Source of the DNA: Salmonella enterica subsp. houtenae serovar Houten
Lineage (GTDB): Bacteria; Pseudomonadota; Gammaproteobacteria; Enterobacterales; Enterobacteriaceae
Reading direction: 5' to 3'
Assembly (NCBI GenBank): GCA_900478215.1
Contig: LS483478.1
Span: 2,480,001 to 2,544,000, forward strand
DNA: 64,000 nucleotides
Shown here: positions 55,338-63,764 of the stretch, piece after piece
Position numbering within the stretch: the stretch's first letter is position 1
Layout: each line of letters starts with the position of its first letter
Notes under the pieces: model-generated
The model's input: the letters and a program-made list of their open reading frames with translations, nothing else
Database searches by the model: none
Told to the model about the DNA's origin: nothing
Made by a program: the position numbers and the translations under genes

Positions 55338-55880
55338 TTACTGTTTCTTCTTAGGAGCAAGCACCATGATCATCTGACGGCCTTCGATCTTCGTTGGGAA
55401 GGATTCGACCACTGCCAGTTCTTGCAAATCGTCTTTCACGCGATTAAGCACTTCCATACCGATTTGCTGGTGGGCCATCTCACGACCGCGGAAACGCAGC
55501 GTGATTTTGGCCTTATCGCCCTCTTCGAGAAAGCGAATCAGGCTGCGGAGTTTTACCTGATAGTCACCTTCATCTGTCCCAGGACGGAATTTAATTTCCT
55601 TCACCTGGATAACTTTTTGCTTTTTCTTCTGTTCCTTAGAAGACTTACTCTTTTCATAGAGGAATTTGCCGTAATCCATTATACGACAAACCGGCGGCTC
55701 GGCGTTAGGGCTGATTTCGACTAAGTCTACTCCGGCTTCTTCAGCTTTTTCCAGAGCTTCTCTCAGACTCACAATACCAAGCTGCTCGCCTTCCAGACCT
55801 GTTAAGCGAACTTCTTGCGCGCGAATTTCGCTATTAATACGATTCGGACGCGCCGTTTGAACTCGTTTTCCGCCTTTAAT
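55338..55880 (-). CDS. infC: Translation initiation factor IF-3 (AUU start)
   Basis: A 180-residue factor that checks start codon and prevents 70S reassociation. The true start is the rare AUU codon at 55880-55878 (KGGKRVQTARPNRIN follows), not the internal ATG at 55772, which begins at the later SLREALEKAEEAG part. The frame is open with no stop between the two and the full length equals E. coli IF3. IF3 discriminates against AUU, so it represses its own synthesis. The start lies 3 bases after the thrS stop. Confidence 0.97.
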   Translation of the reverse strand: MKGGKRVQTARPNRINSEIRAQEVRLTGLEGEQLGIVSLREALEKAEEAGVDLVEISPNAEPPVCRIMDYGKFLYEKSKSSKEQKKKQKVIQVKEIKFRPGTDEGDYQVKLRSLIRFLEEGDKAKITLRFRGREMAHQQIGMEVLNRVKDDLQELAVVESFPTKIEGRQMIMVLAPKKKQ

Positions 55881-55883
55881 ACT

Positions 55884-57812
55884 TTATTCCTCCAGTTGTT
55901 GAAGACTGCGGCTGCGAATCTCTTGTTGCAGCTTCTCAATCACGTCATTTACGTCCAGACTGCCCAAGTCTTTACCGCGGCGGGTGCGAACGGCAACTTT
56001 GCCTGCTTCCACCTCTTTATCACCACAGACCAACATATAAGGGACACGACGTAAAGTGTGCTCGCGGATTTTAAAGCCAATCTTCTCATTTCTCAAGTCT
56101 GCTTTTACACGAATGCCCGCATTTTGTAGTTTCTGCGTCAATTCGTTAACGTATTCAGACTGCGCATCGGTAATATTCATCACTACTACCTGAACCGGCG
56201 CAAGCCAGGTCGGGAAGAAACCAGCGAACTCTTCGGTCAGGATACCGATGAAGCGTTCCATCGACCCAAGAATCGCACGGTGAATCATTACCGGCACCTT
56301 ACGCTCGTTGTCCTCGCCTACATAGGAAGCGCTCAGACGAGACGGTAAGGAGAAGTCCAGCTGTACTGTACCGCACTGCCATGCACGATCGAGGCAGTCA
56401 TATAAGGTAAATTCAATTTTCGGACCGTAGAATGCGCCTTCACCCAGTTGATACTCAAACGGGATATTATTTTCTTCCAGCGCAACCGCCAGATCCGCCT
56501 CAGCACGATCCCACATCTCATCGCTGCCAATACGTTTATCAGGACGAGTGGAAAGCTTGACGACGATCTTCTCGAAGCCAAAAGTACTGTACATATCGTA
56601 GACCATACGAATACAAGCGTTAACTTCATCGCGGATCTGCTCTTCTGTACAGAAGATATGCGCGTCATCCTGCGTAAAGCCGCGTACGCGCATCAGACCA
56701 TGCAGCGCGCCTGATGGCTCGTTACGGTGGCAGCTACCGAACTCCGCCATACGCAACGGCAAATCACGATAGGATTTCAGACCCTGGTTAAAGATCTGAA
56801 CGTGGCCTGGGCAGTTCATCGGCTTGATGCAATATTCGCGGTTTTCTGAGGACGTGGTGAACATCGCATCTTTATAGTTGTCCCAGTGCCCGGTTTTCTC
56901 CCACAGCACACGGTCCATCATGAACGGGCCTTTCACTTCCTGATACTGGTACTCTTTGAGTTTAGAACGAACAAAGACCTCCAGCTCGCGGAAGATAGTC
57001 CAGCCGTCGTTATGCCAGAACACCATGCCCGGCGCTTCTTCCTGCATATGATACAGGTCGAGCTGCTTACCAATTTTACGGTGGTCGCGTTTTGCGGCCT
57101 CTTCCAGGCGCTGCAGATAAGCGTTCAGGGCTTTTTTATCCGCCCATGCCGTACCGTAAATACGCTGCAGCATCTTATTATTGCTGTCACCGCGCCAGTA
57201 TGCGCCGGCGGTTTTCATCAGTTTAAAGTGATGGCAGAAACGCATATTCGGCACGTGCGGACCACGACACATGTCGACATATTCTTCATGATGGTACAAG
57301 CCAGGCTTATCATCATGGGCGATATTTTCATCAAGAATAGCTACTTTGTAAGTCTCGCCGCGCTTCACGAAGGTTTCGCGCGCGTCATGCCAGCTCACCT
57401 TTTTCTTGATAACGTCGTAATTTTTCTCGGCGAGCTCATGCATTCGCTTTTCGAGCGCTTCGACATCTTCCTGGGTTAGCGTGCGGTCAAGATCAACGTC
57501 GTAGTAAAAACCGTTGTCGACAACCGGGCCGATCGCCATTTTCGTGTGCGGCCAAAGTTGCTTGATAGCGTGACCTAACAGATGCGCGCAAGAGTGACGA
57601 ATGATCTCAAGACCCTCTTCATCTTTTGCGGTGATGATGGAAAGCGACGCATCATTTTCAATCAGATCGGAAGCATCAACCAGCTCGCCGTTCACACGGC
57701 CCGCGATGGTGGCTTTCGCCAGGCCAGGACCAATGTCCAGCGCAATATCCATCGGGCTTACAGGGTGGTCATAATGGCGTTGGCTGCCATCAGGAAGAGT
57801 AATAACAGGCAT
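55884..57812 (-). CDS. thrS: Threonyl-tRNA synthetase
   Basis: A 642-residue class II synthetase. It has an N-terminal TGS domain (PVITLPDGSQRHYD), an editing domain with HSCAHLLGHAIKQLWP (the zinc-type HxxxH) and CRGPHVPN, the catalytic core (MNCPGHVQIF, SCHRNEPSGALHGLMRVRGFTQDD), and a C-terminal anticodon domain. It represses its own translation by binding an operator upstream. Confidence 0.98.
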   Translation of the reverse strand: MPVITLPDGSQRHYDHPVSPMDIALDIGPGLAKATIAGRVNGELVDASDLIENDASLSIITAKDEEGLEIIRHSCAHLLGHAIKQLWPHTKMAIGPVVDNGFYYDVDLDRTLTQEDVEALEKRMHELAEKNYDVIKKKVSWHDARETFVKRGETYKVAILDENIAHDDKPGLYHHEEYVDMCRGPHVPNMRFCHHFKLMKTAGAYWRGDSNNKMLQRIYGTAWADKKALNAYLQRLEEAAKRDHRKIGKQLDLYHMQEEAPGMVFWHNDGWTIFRELEVFVRSKLKEYQYQEVKGPFMMDRVLWEKTGHWDNYKDAMFTTSSENREYCIKPMNCPGHVQIFNQGLKSYRDLPLRMAEFGSCHRNEPSGALHGLMRVRGFTQDDAHIFCTEEQIRDEVNACIRMVYDMYSTFGFEKIVVKLSTRPDKRIGSDEMWDRAEADLAVALEENNIPFEYQLGEGAFYGPKIEFTLYDCLDRAWQCGTVQLDFSLPSRLSASYVGEDNERKVPVMIHRAILGSMERFIGILTEEFAGFFPTWLAPVQVVVMNITDAQSEYVNELTQKLQNAGIRVKADLRNEKIGFKIREHTLRRVPYMLVCGDKEVEAGKVAVRTRRGKDLGSLDVNDVIEKLQQEIRSRSLQQLEE

Positions 57813-57833
57813 GTTATATCCTTATTTGCAGTG

Positions 57834-57854
57834 GTGACCCATACGCAAGATCAC
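57834..57854 (-). promoter_or_regulatory. thrS translational operator, anticodon-mimic hairpin
   Basis: On the mRNA strand GUGAUC-UUGCGUAU-GGGUCAC forms a hairpin 22 bases before the thrS ATG, with CGU, the anticodon of a threonine tRNA, in its loop. In E. coli this operator domain binds ThrRS and shuts off ribosome loading. The sequence between it and the ATG includes an AAGGA ribosome-binding site. Confidence 0.88.
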
Positions 57855-58072
57855 ATACAAAGAGAAAATTAATTTATTGACAGTGAGTTGTGTATCCATC
57901 TAACCAACCATTGCTAAATTGGCGCACAACCTTCGGCACAGACGAAAATCGCTCTTTTTCGTCCGGCATGACGATGGTAACACTAAAAAAAGGGAGATTG
58001 CATCACTCTGTATCAAATCAAGGCCCGTGACAGGATTTCTCCGTTATCTTTCTACGCGCCGTATAGGGCCTC
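57855..58072. other. thrS leader and upstream spacer
   Basis: No gene is seen. It should hold the remaining thrS operator domains and promoter. A GACGAAAA/TTTTTCGTC hairpin (57947-57969) lies in the upstream part. Confidence 0.45.
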
Positions 58073-58927
58073 TCATCGACAACCTAACTTCTGCGCCAGA
58101 CTCCCCTTTGTTGTTTTCACCTCGCTGGCTGCCGCTTCAGGCAAGGCAGGCCACAGTGTCAGCACTGGCTTCGTTTTATGTTCGATAGCATCCACGGTAA
58201 CCTGATAGTCGCAAAAATTCGCCGAACGGGGCGTATTCTGATCCATGATAAACGCGGCGTAATTTCCTTCACTTTTTGACGGCGCCGCTCCGGTGAATAA
58301 AACCTTCCAGTACCCGCTGGGAATTTCTACCGTAGCATCTTCTGGCAATGTGGCGATATGCCGCTCAAAAAGGGGGCCGGTCACTACGTGTACTACGGAT
58401 ACATCAGCCTGTTTGGCAAGTTCGCGCACCCGGTTTTCCAGTGAAGCCCATGCTCCCTGATTCAGGGCTGACTTCTGCGGCGTAATATTCGATAAATAAT
58501 TTAACGACGGCCAGTCAGATATGCCGCCCAATCCCGCCAACGGCGCCTGATGTCCCCTATCGACTTTTAATAGCGCATGGGCATTTTTATAGGCGGAAGG
58601 GGCCAACGTATCCGAGGGCGGTAAATCGGGATCTTGCGCCCAGTTTCGCGAGCGACCGCTTGCCTGGCTGGTTTTTGTCACGCTATAGGCAACCCAGTTG
58701 GCAAATTTCGTGGCGCTATTATTATTGAGCGTATAGACATGGCGATAGAGTGTTTGTTGACCGCCTCCTTGAGGACAGCCAACGCTACAGTTATCAGGTT
58801 GCTGAGCGAGTATGTCACGATGGGGTAACTCGGACGCCGATGTTGTATCCTGGGGATGATACGATGTAGTACATGCGCTTAATAATACTACGGGCAGTAA
58901 TTTTAACAGGTTAATGGTTTTATACAC
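58073..58927 (-). CDS. Exported lipoprotein DNA/RNA non-specific endonuclease
   Basis: A 284-residue beta-beta-alpha-metal nuclease with a lipoprotein signal (LLPVVLLSAC, Cys19). The catalytic motif is VDRGHQAPLAG (His126 as general base), followed by NYLSNITPQKSALNQGAWASLENRVRE containing the metal-binding Asn and the usual Trp/Glu. The fold is that of Serratia NucA and phage-type nucleases. The predicted place is the periplasmic face of the envelope. The start is GTG (58927-58925) with AAGGAAGAG, which overlaps the stop of the upstream small membrane protein gene, so they form one operon. It is absent from E. coli at this site. Natural substrate unknown. Confidence 0.85.
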   Translation of the reverse strand: MYKTINLLKLLPVVLLSACTTSYHPQDTTSASELPHRDILAQQPDNCSVGCPQGGGQQTLYRHVYTLNNNSATKFANWVAYSVTKTSQASGRSRNWAQDPDLPPSDTLAPSAYKNAHALLKVDRGHQAPLAGLGGISDWPSLNYLSNITPQKSALNQGAWASLENRVRELAKQADVSVVHVVTGPLFERHIATLPEDATVEIPSGYWKVLFTGAAPSKSEGNYAAFIMDQNTPRSANFCDYQVTVDAIEHKTKPVLTLWPALPEAAASEVKTTKGSLAQKLGCR

Positions 58928-58937
58928 ACTCTCTTCC

Positions 58938-59228
58938 TTAATAATAGCCCCCTAATAATACAGGTGGTGAGCATTGACTGATATTAATCAGGCAGACGTT
59001 AAATGAACTCATCATTAAGGACAACGCTACCATAACAAAAATTAATAACAGGTAAACATTAAAACCATCAAAAAAAATGAGCCCAAAAGGACACAGCATG
59101 ATATTCATGTTGATACATATGAGCGTCATATTATATGCATAATTATGAGGCCAAGAATTGTTCGCACTCAGAGAGCGAATAAGAAACTGGGTATCCACTA
59201 ACGTCTGGCGCAGATTTTTCAGGGTCAT
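58938..59228 (-). CDS. Small membrane protein, unknown function
   Basis: A 96-residue protein with two predicted membrane segments (about residues 33-53, MTLICINMNIMLCPFGLIFF, and 57-82, NVYLLLIFVMVALSLMMSSF) and a polar N-terminus. I recognise no family. It ends 10 bases before the lipoprotein nuclease gene, with which it is surely co-transcribed. The region is AT-rich. It may be an immunity or tethering partner for the nuclease, but there is no direct evidence for that. Confidence 0.6.
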   Translation of the reverse strand: MTLKNLRQTLVDTQFLIRSLSANNSWPHNYAYNMTLICINMNIMLCPFGLIFFDGFNVYLLLIFVMVALSLMMSSFNVCLINISQCSPPVLLGGYY

Positions 59229-59380
59229 TTTTCAACATTAAGACAATGTATCCTCTCAATGGCTCGCTGCTGGCAGGAGTTTAGTTATATTAACGTTTCG
59301 ATAAGCACTGTATGACATACCTCGGTGCTTATTGCTTTGTGAAAAATACGATTATTCGCTTTCACATTCAGGGGTAGAAG

Positions 59381-60340
59381 ATGAACAAATACAGCTATTG
59401 CGCAACGGCACTTGCCGCCATACTCAGTACGATCACAATGGCTAATGCCAGTAGCCTTGCTATTTCAGTAGCGAATGATGATGCAGGCATATTTCAACCA
59501 TCATTAAACTCCCTTTATGGGCGTAAGGCTGCAGAGCGGGGTGATTATACTGCAGGGCTATTTTTAGGCTACAGCCACGATCTCACAGACGCCAGCCAGC
59601 TCTCTTTTCATATCGCACAAGATATTTATTCTCCATCAGGCGCTAACAAGAGAAAGCCTGAAGCCGTTAAAGGCGACCGCGCGTTCAGCGCATTTCTTCA
59701 TACCGGACTGGAGTGGAATTCATTAGCCACGAATTGGTTACGTTATCGTGTTGGTACCGATATCGGCGTTATTGGTCCTGACGCAGGCGGTCAGGAGGTT
59801 CAGAATCGGGCGCATCGAATAATAGGCGCAGAAAAATACCCAGCCTGGCAGGATCAAATTGAAAACCGTTATGGTTATACGGCAAAAGGAATGGTGTCCC
59901 TTACACCAAGTATTGATATTCTAGGCGTCAATGTGGGCCTCTATCCAGAAGTCTCTGCTGTCGGCGGTAATCTCTTCCAGTATTTGGGGTACGGCGCAAC
60001 CGTTGCGCTGGGGAATGATAAGACCTTCAACTCTGATAATGGGTTTGGGTTACTGTCCCGCCGAGGGTTAATGCATAGTCAAAAAGAGGGATTGATATAT
60101 AAGGTATTTGCTGGCGTTGAGCGCAGGGAAGTTGATAGAAACTACACGTTACAGGGGAAAACGCTGCAAACCAAAATGGAAACGGTGGATATTAATAAAA
60201 CCGTGGATGAATATCGTGTCGGTGCTACCATCGGCTATTCTCCCGTCGCATTTTCTCTTTCTTTAAACAAAGTCACGTCGGAATTTCGCACCGGAGATGA
60301 CTATTCTTATATCAACGGCGACATCACCTTCTTCTTCTGA
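59381..60340 (+). CDS. lpxR: Lipid A 3'-O-deacylase LpxR
   Basis: A 319-residue outer membrane beta-barrel enzyme that removes the 3'-acyloxyacyl group of lipid A and so lowers TLR4 signalling. A 23-residue signal peptide ends at ANA. In mature numbering the residues known from the crystal structure are all present: Asn9 and Asp10 (VANDD), Thr34, Lys67, His122 and Glu128 (AHRIIGAE). The C-terminus ends in Phe (FFF) as in barrel proteins. It is divergent from the small membrane protein and nuclease genes. Confidence 0.95.
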   Translation: MNKYSYCATALAAILSTITMANASSLAISVANDDAGIFQPSLNSLYGRKAAERGDYTAGLFLGYSHDLTDASQLSFHIAQDIYSPSGANKRKPEAVKGDRAFSAFLHTGLEWNSLATNWLRYRVGTDIGVIGPDAGGQEVQNRAHRIIGAEKYPAWQDQIENRYGYTAKGMVSLTPSIDILGVNVGLYPEVSAVGGNLFQYLGYGATVALGNDKTFNSDNGFGLLSRRGLMHSQKEGLIYKVFAGVERREVDRNYTLQGKTLQTKMETVDINKTVDEYRVGATIGYSPVAFSLSLNKVTSEFRTGDDYSYINGDITFFF

Positions 60341-60388
60341 GGCGTCAATACGAAATAACCGGGTTACGTAACGTAACCCGGGGCAATA

Positions 60389-61147
60389 TTACATCTTATA
60401 GCCCAGCGTTACCGTAGTGCGACGATCGGTATGTTCAGGCGCTGATTCAGGCGGCTGCGAGTTCCACGTCAAATTATACCCCACCTTTAGACCAAAATGT
60501 TCGTTAATGGCGACATTGAGGGCTGTTTCCGAATTTAGTGTGGTGTCTTCTGCGCCAAATACTGACACCCCCTGCGTAAACTTAGCATTGTCAGTTAACT
60601 GCCAGGCATAGCTGCCGGAAGCATAGCCCAGCGGCTGCGTTTCAGTGGTATCGTCCGTATGTTCGTCATAGCGAACCCCTGGACCGAATTCAAAACGGAA
60701 GCTGTGCACTGGACCATTAAGGAACTGCCGCCCGTAACCGGCGGTCAGTACGTCGCGCTGACGATAACCGTTGAAACGGTCTGTCAGCCAACTGGCCTGG
60801 CCAAAGGCATAATCATAATCCGTCATATTAAAACGGTTACGCGCGCCTACCGCATATTTTTCTGAAGAGCGTTCATCATTAGAGGAGGTATTGCTGGCAT
60901 TGCCCCATAATGACCAGGCGGTACGTTGTCCGTACCAGGTCATCGCTGTGTCAGCCGTTAAGGAAGAACTTTTAGTATTGCCTGACTGAGCAAGGTAGCC
61001 CGCATTCAGATTCCCTTCAAAAGGTTTCTTCGCGGTGGAGGGATCATCCATGACAGTAAAAACGGAATCATCGGCGGCGGCATACAGAGACGCCAACACG
61101 CCACCCGCCAGCATAACTACAGCGGGTACTGTCTTCAAAAGCTTCAT
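60389..61147 (-). CDS. ydiY: Outer membrane-associated protein YdiY
   Basis: A 252-residue DUF481 protein with a cleavable signal (ends near LYAAADDS). The rest is beta-strand-rich with alternating polar/aromatic residues (GQASWLTDRFNGYRQRDVLTAGYGRQF; LKVGYNLTWNS; TVTLGYKM) and reads as a small barrel. E. coli YdiY is reported as acid-inducible. Function is unknown. Confidence 0.9.
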   Translation of the reverse strand: MKLLKTVPAVVMLAGGVLASLYAAADDSVFTVMDDPSTAKKPFEGNLNAGYLAQSGNTKSSSLTADTAMTWYGQRTAWSLWGNASNTSSNDERSSEKYAVGARNRFNMTDYDYAFGQASWLTDRFNGYRQRDVLTAGYGRQFLNGPVHSFRFEFGPGVRYDEHTDDTTETQPLGYASGSYAWQLTDNAKFTQGVSVFGAEDTTLNSETALNVAINEHFGLKVGYNLTWNSQPPESAPEHTDRRTTVTLGYKM

Positions 61148-61435
61148 TTATATAGAGTCCGTACAACTAAAAAAGAGACCACGACGGTCCCGGAAACTTT
61201 CATAGGGATCAATGACAAACGCCCCTGGAAAGGTAGCGAATTATAAGAAGCCCCGAATAACATAGCAATGAATTACTCTTTCATTTTTTGAATAAGAACC
61301 CTCTCAAAGCATTAATTTATTTATATAACTTTACATCGTACGTTTTTAAATAAAGATCCGGAAAATCATATTGTTAATTCCTTCCCTTTCCGGGGATTAA
61401 GTGCCAGACTGAAATCAGCCTAACAGGAGGTAACG

Positions 61436-62368
61436 ATGGTACGTATCTATACGTTGACGCTTGCGCCCTCTCTCGATAGCGCAACAATCACGCCGCAAAT
61501 TTATCCCGAAGGTAAACTGCGGTGCTCCGCGCCGGTATTCGAACCCGGCGGCGGCGGTATTAATGTCGCTCGCGCCATTGCGCATCTTGGCGGCGCCGCG
61601 ACCGCAATTTTCCCGGCTGGCGGCGCTACCGGTGAACATCTGGTCGCACTACTGGCTGACGAAAATGTCCCCGTTTCTACCGTCGATGCGAAAGACTGGA
61701 CGCGTCAGAACCTGCACGTCCACGTCGAGTCCAGCGGCGAACAGTATCGTTTTGTTATGCCCGGCGCCACGCTGGACGATGACGAATTTCGCCAGCTTGA
61801 AGAACAGGTGCTGGAAATTGAATCCGGGGCAATCCTGGTTATCAGCGGCAGCCTTCCGCCCGGCGTTAAGGTCGAGAAACTCAGGCAACTGATTTCCGCC
61901 GCGCAGAAGCAAGGCATTCGCTGCATTATTGATAGCTCTGGCGACGCGCTCACCGCCGCGCTGGCGCTTGGCGATATCGAACTGGTAAAACCTAACCTGA
62001 AAGAATTGAGCGCGTTGGTCAATCGCGATCTGACGCAGCCTGATGATGTGCGTAAAGCGGCCCAGGAATTAGTGCAAAATGGCAAAGCGCGCCGGGTGGT
62101 TGTCTCTCTGGGGCCGCAAGGGGCGTTGGGCGTAGACAGCGAGAATTGCATTCAGGTAGTTCCTCCCCCAGTGAAAAGTCAAAGTACCGTCGGCGCAGGC
62201 GACAGTATGGTGGGCGCGATGACGTTAAAACTGGCGCAAGACGCATCGCTGGAAGAGATGGTGCGCTTCGGTGTGGCGGCAGGCAGCGCCGCTACGCTCA
62301 ATCAAGGTACGCGTCTGTGTTCTCGTGACGATACCCAAAAAATATACGCCTATCTTTCCGCGCAATAA
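61436..62368 (+). CDS. pfkB: 6-phosphofructokinase II
   Basis: A 310-residue ribokinase-family enzyme making fructose 1,6-bisphosphate, the minor isozyme. It has GGGGINVARAIAHLGG near the N-terminus and the catalytic GAGDSMVGAMTLKL (Asp base) near the C-terminus. It is inhibited by ATP. An AGGAGGT ribosome-binding site precedes the ATG. The 288 bases upstream hold no gene. Confidence 0.96.
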   Translation: MVRIYTLTLAPSLDSATITPQIYPEGKLRCSAPVFEPGGGGINVARAIAHLGGAATAIFPAGGATGEHLVALLADENVPVSTVDAKDWTRQNLHVHVESSGEQYRFVMPGATLDDDEFRQLEEQVLEIESGAILVISGSLPPGVKVEKLRQLISAAQKQGIRCIIDSSGDALTAALALGDIELVKPNLKELSALVNRDLTQPDDVRKAAQELVQNGKARRVVVSLGPQGALGVDSENCIQVVPPPVKSQSTVGAGDSMVGAMTLKLAQDASLEEMVRFGVAAGSAATLNQGTRLCSRDDTQKIYAYLSAQ

Positions 62369-62370
62369 TC

Positions 62371-62395
62371 GTTTCCCCCTCGCCGAGGGGGAAAC
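62371..62395 (+). terminator. Hairpin after pfkB
   Basis: GTTTCCCCCT / AGGGGGAAAC form a perfect 10-bp stem with a 5-base loop (CGCCG), 2 bases past the pfkB stop. There is no U-tract. Confidence 0.6.
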
Positions 62396-62464
62396 CGGAA
62401 AATCGGTTAACGGGCGGTGCATCCGCCTCTGTTAAAAACACATTTGCTCCCAACGAGGTGAACG

Positions 62465-62755
62465 ATGGCCAGTGGCGATATTACCCGTTATGTTATTACC
62501 GTAACCTTCCATGAAGATTCCCTGACCGAGATTAACGAACTCAATAACCACCTGACGCGCAGCGGTTTTTTGCTGACATTAGCGGATGATGAAGGGAATG
62601 TGCATGAGCTCGGCACCAATACGTACGGCTTTATTAGCGCTCAGAGCGCTGATGAAATCAAAGCGCTTGTCGCCGGACTTGCGAAAAGCGCTTTAGATAA
62701 GGATGTCGACATTACCGTGGCGACCTGGGAGGAGTGGAGTAAAAACGCACAATAA
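62465..62755 (+). CDS. ydiZ: YdiZ, GhoS-like protein (orphan antitoxin-type fold)
   Basis: A 96-residue protein conserved in E. coli. Read against GhoS, the endoribonuclease antitoxin of the type V GhoT/GhoS system, it shares the same layout: a YVITVTF first strand (GhoS YVVSF), a helix, L-ADDEGN (GhoS IVADEYG), then NTYGFISAQSADEIKAL (GhoS NSFAITTSLAASEIEDL) and DVDITVATWEEW (GhoS DFDLNIMTVDDY). No GhoT-like small membrane toxin lies next to it. RNase activity is untested. GAGGTG ribosome-binding site. Confidence 0.8.
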   Translation: MASGDITRYVITVTFHEDSLTEINELNNHLTRSGFLLTLADDEGNVHELGTNTYGFISAQSADEIKALVAGLAKSALDKDVDITVATWEEWSKNAQ

Positions 62756-62861
62756 GTGCCATTCCCGCCGCGGCGCGTCCGTGATGTGCGTTAGTTCGTA
62801 TTTTTTAACCGCATTTTTGCGCTAACCTTATGATCTGGCAGACAACGTGGGGAGAGACATT

Positions 62862-63722
62862 ATGTGGCAAGCTATCAGTCGTCTTTTAAGCGAGCAAGTC
62901 GGTGAAGGCGAAATCGAACTGCGTAATGAACTGCCTGGCGGAGAAGTTCATGCCGCATGGCATTTACGTTATGCAGGCCATGATTTTTTCGTGAAGTGCG
63001 ATGAACGAGAAATGCTTCGCGGTTTTACCGCTGAAGCCGATCAGCTGGAGCTACTCTCCCGCAGTAAAACCGTTGTTGTGCCTAAGGTATGGGCGGTAGG
63101 TTCGGATCGGGATTACAGCTTTTTAGTCATGGACTACCTCTCGCCCCGCCTGCTGGATGCCCATAATGCGTTTATTCTTGGGCAACAGCTGGCGCGCCTG
63201 CACCAATGGAGCGAGCAACCACAATTCGGTCTCGATTTTGACAACGCGCTCTCTACCACGCCGCAGCCGAATACCTGGCAACGCCGTTGGTCGACTTTTT
63301 TCGCCGAACAGCGCATTGGCTGGCAGCTTGAACTCGCCGCAGAAAAAGGCATTACCTTTGGTAATATTGACGCCATTGTTGAACATGTTCAGCAACGTCT
63401 TGCGTCGCATCAACCGCAGCCTTCTCTTTTGCATGGCGATCTATGGTCAGCGAACTGCGCGCTTGGCCCTGACGGCCCCTATATCTTCGATCCAGCCTGC
63501 TATTGGGGCGACAGAGAGTGCGATCTGGCGATGCTGCCGCTGCATACCGATCAGCCACCGCAGATTTATGACGGCTATCAATCCGTTTCGCCGTTACCGC
63601 TGGATTTTCTCGACAGGCAACCGATTTACCAGCTCTACACCCTGCTTAATCGTGCAAGGCTGTTTGGCGGTCAGCACCTGGTCACGGCGCAAAAAGCGAT
63701 GGATCGGCTGCTTGCGGTATAG
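62862..63722 (+). CDS. yniA: Fructosamine kinase family protein YniA
   Basis: A 286-residue protein of the fructosamine-3-kinase/aminoglycoside phosphotransferase fold. The catalytic loop is LLHGDLWSANCAL and the metal site is IFDPACYWGDRECDLAM. It may repair glycated amines or phosphorylate ribulosamines, but the substrate is not established. The start MWQAISRLL is the family start; an upstream ATG would add five residues. Confidence 0.9.
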   Translation: MWQAISRLLSEQVGEGEIELRNELPGGEVHAAWHLRYAGHDFFVKCDEREMLRGFTAEADQLELLSRSKTVVVPKVWAVGSDRDYSFLVMDYLSPRLLDAHNAFILGQQLARLHQWSEQPQFGLDFDNALSTTPQPNTWQRRWSTFFAEQRIGWQLELAAEKGITFGNIDAIVEHVQQRLASHQPQPSLLHGDLWSANCALGPDGPYIFDPACYWGDRECDLAMLPLHTDQPPQIYDGYQSVSPLPLDFLDRQPIYQLYTLLNRARLFGGQHLVTAQKAMDRLLAV

Positions 63723-63731
63723 GTACAGCCC

Positions 63732-63761
63732 ATGCCGGATACGGGCTATCCGGCATTTTTC
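63732..63761 (+). terminator. Terminator between yniA and yniB
   Basis: ATGCCGGAT / ATCCGGCAT form a 9-bp stem with a 7-base loop and TTTTT, 10 bases past the yniA stop. It faces the convergent yniB. Confidence 0.85.
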
Positions 63762-63764
63762 AGT

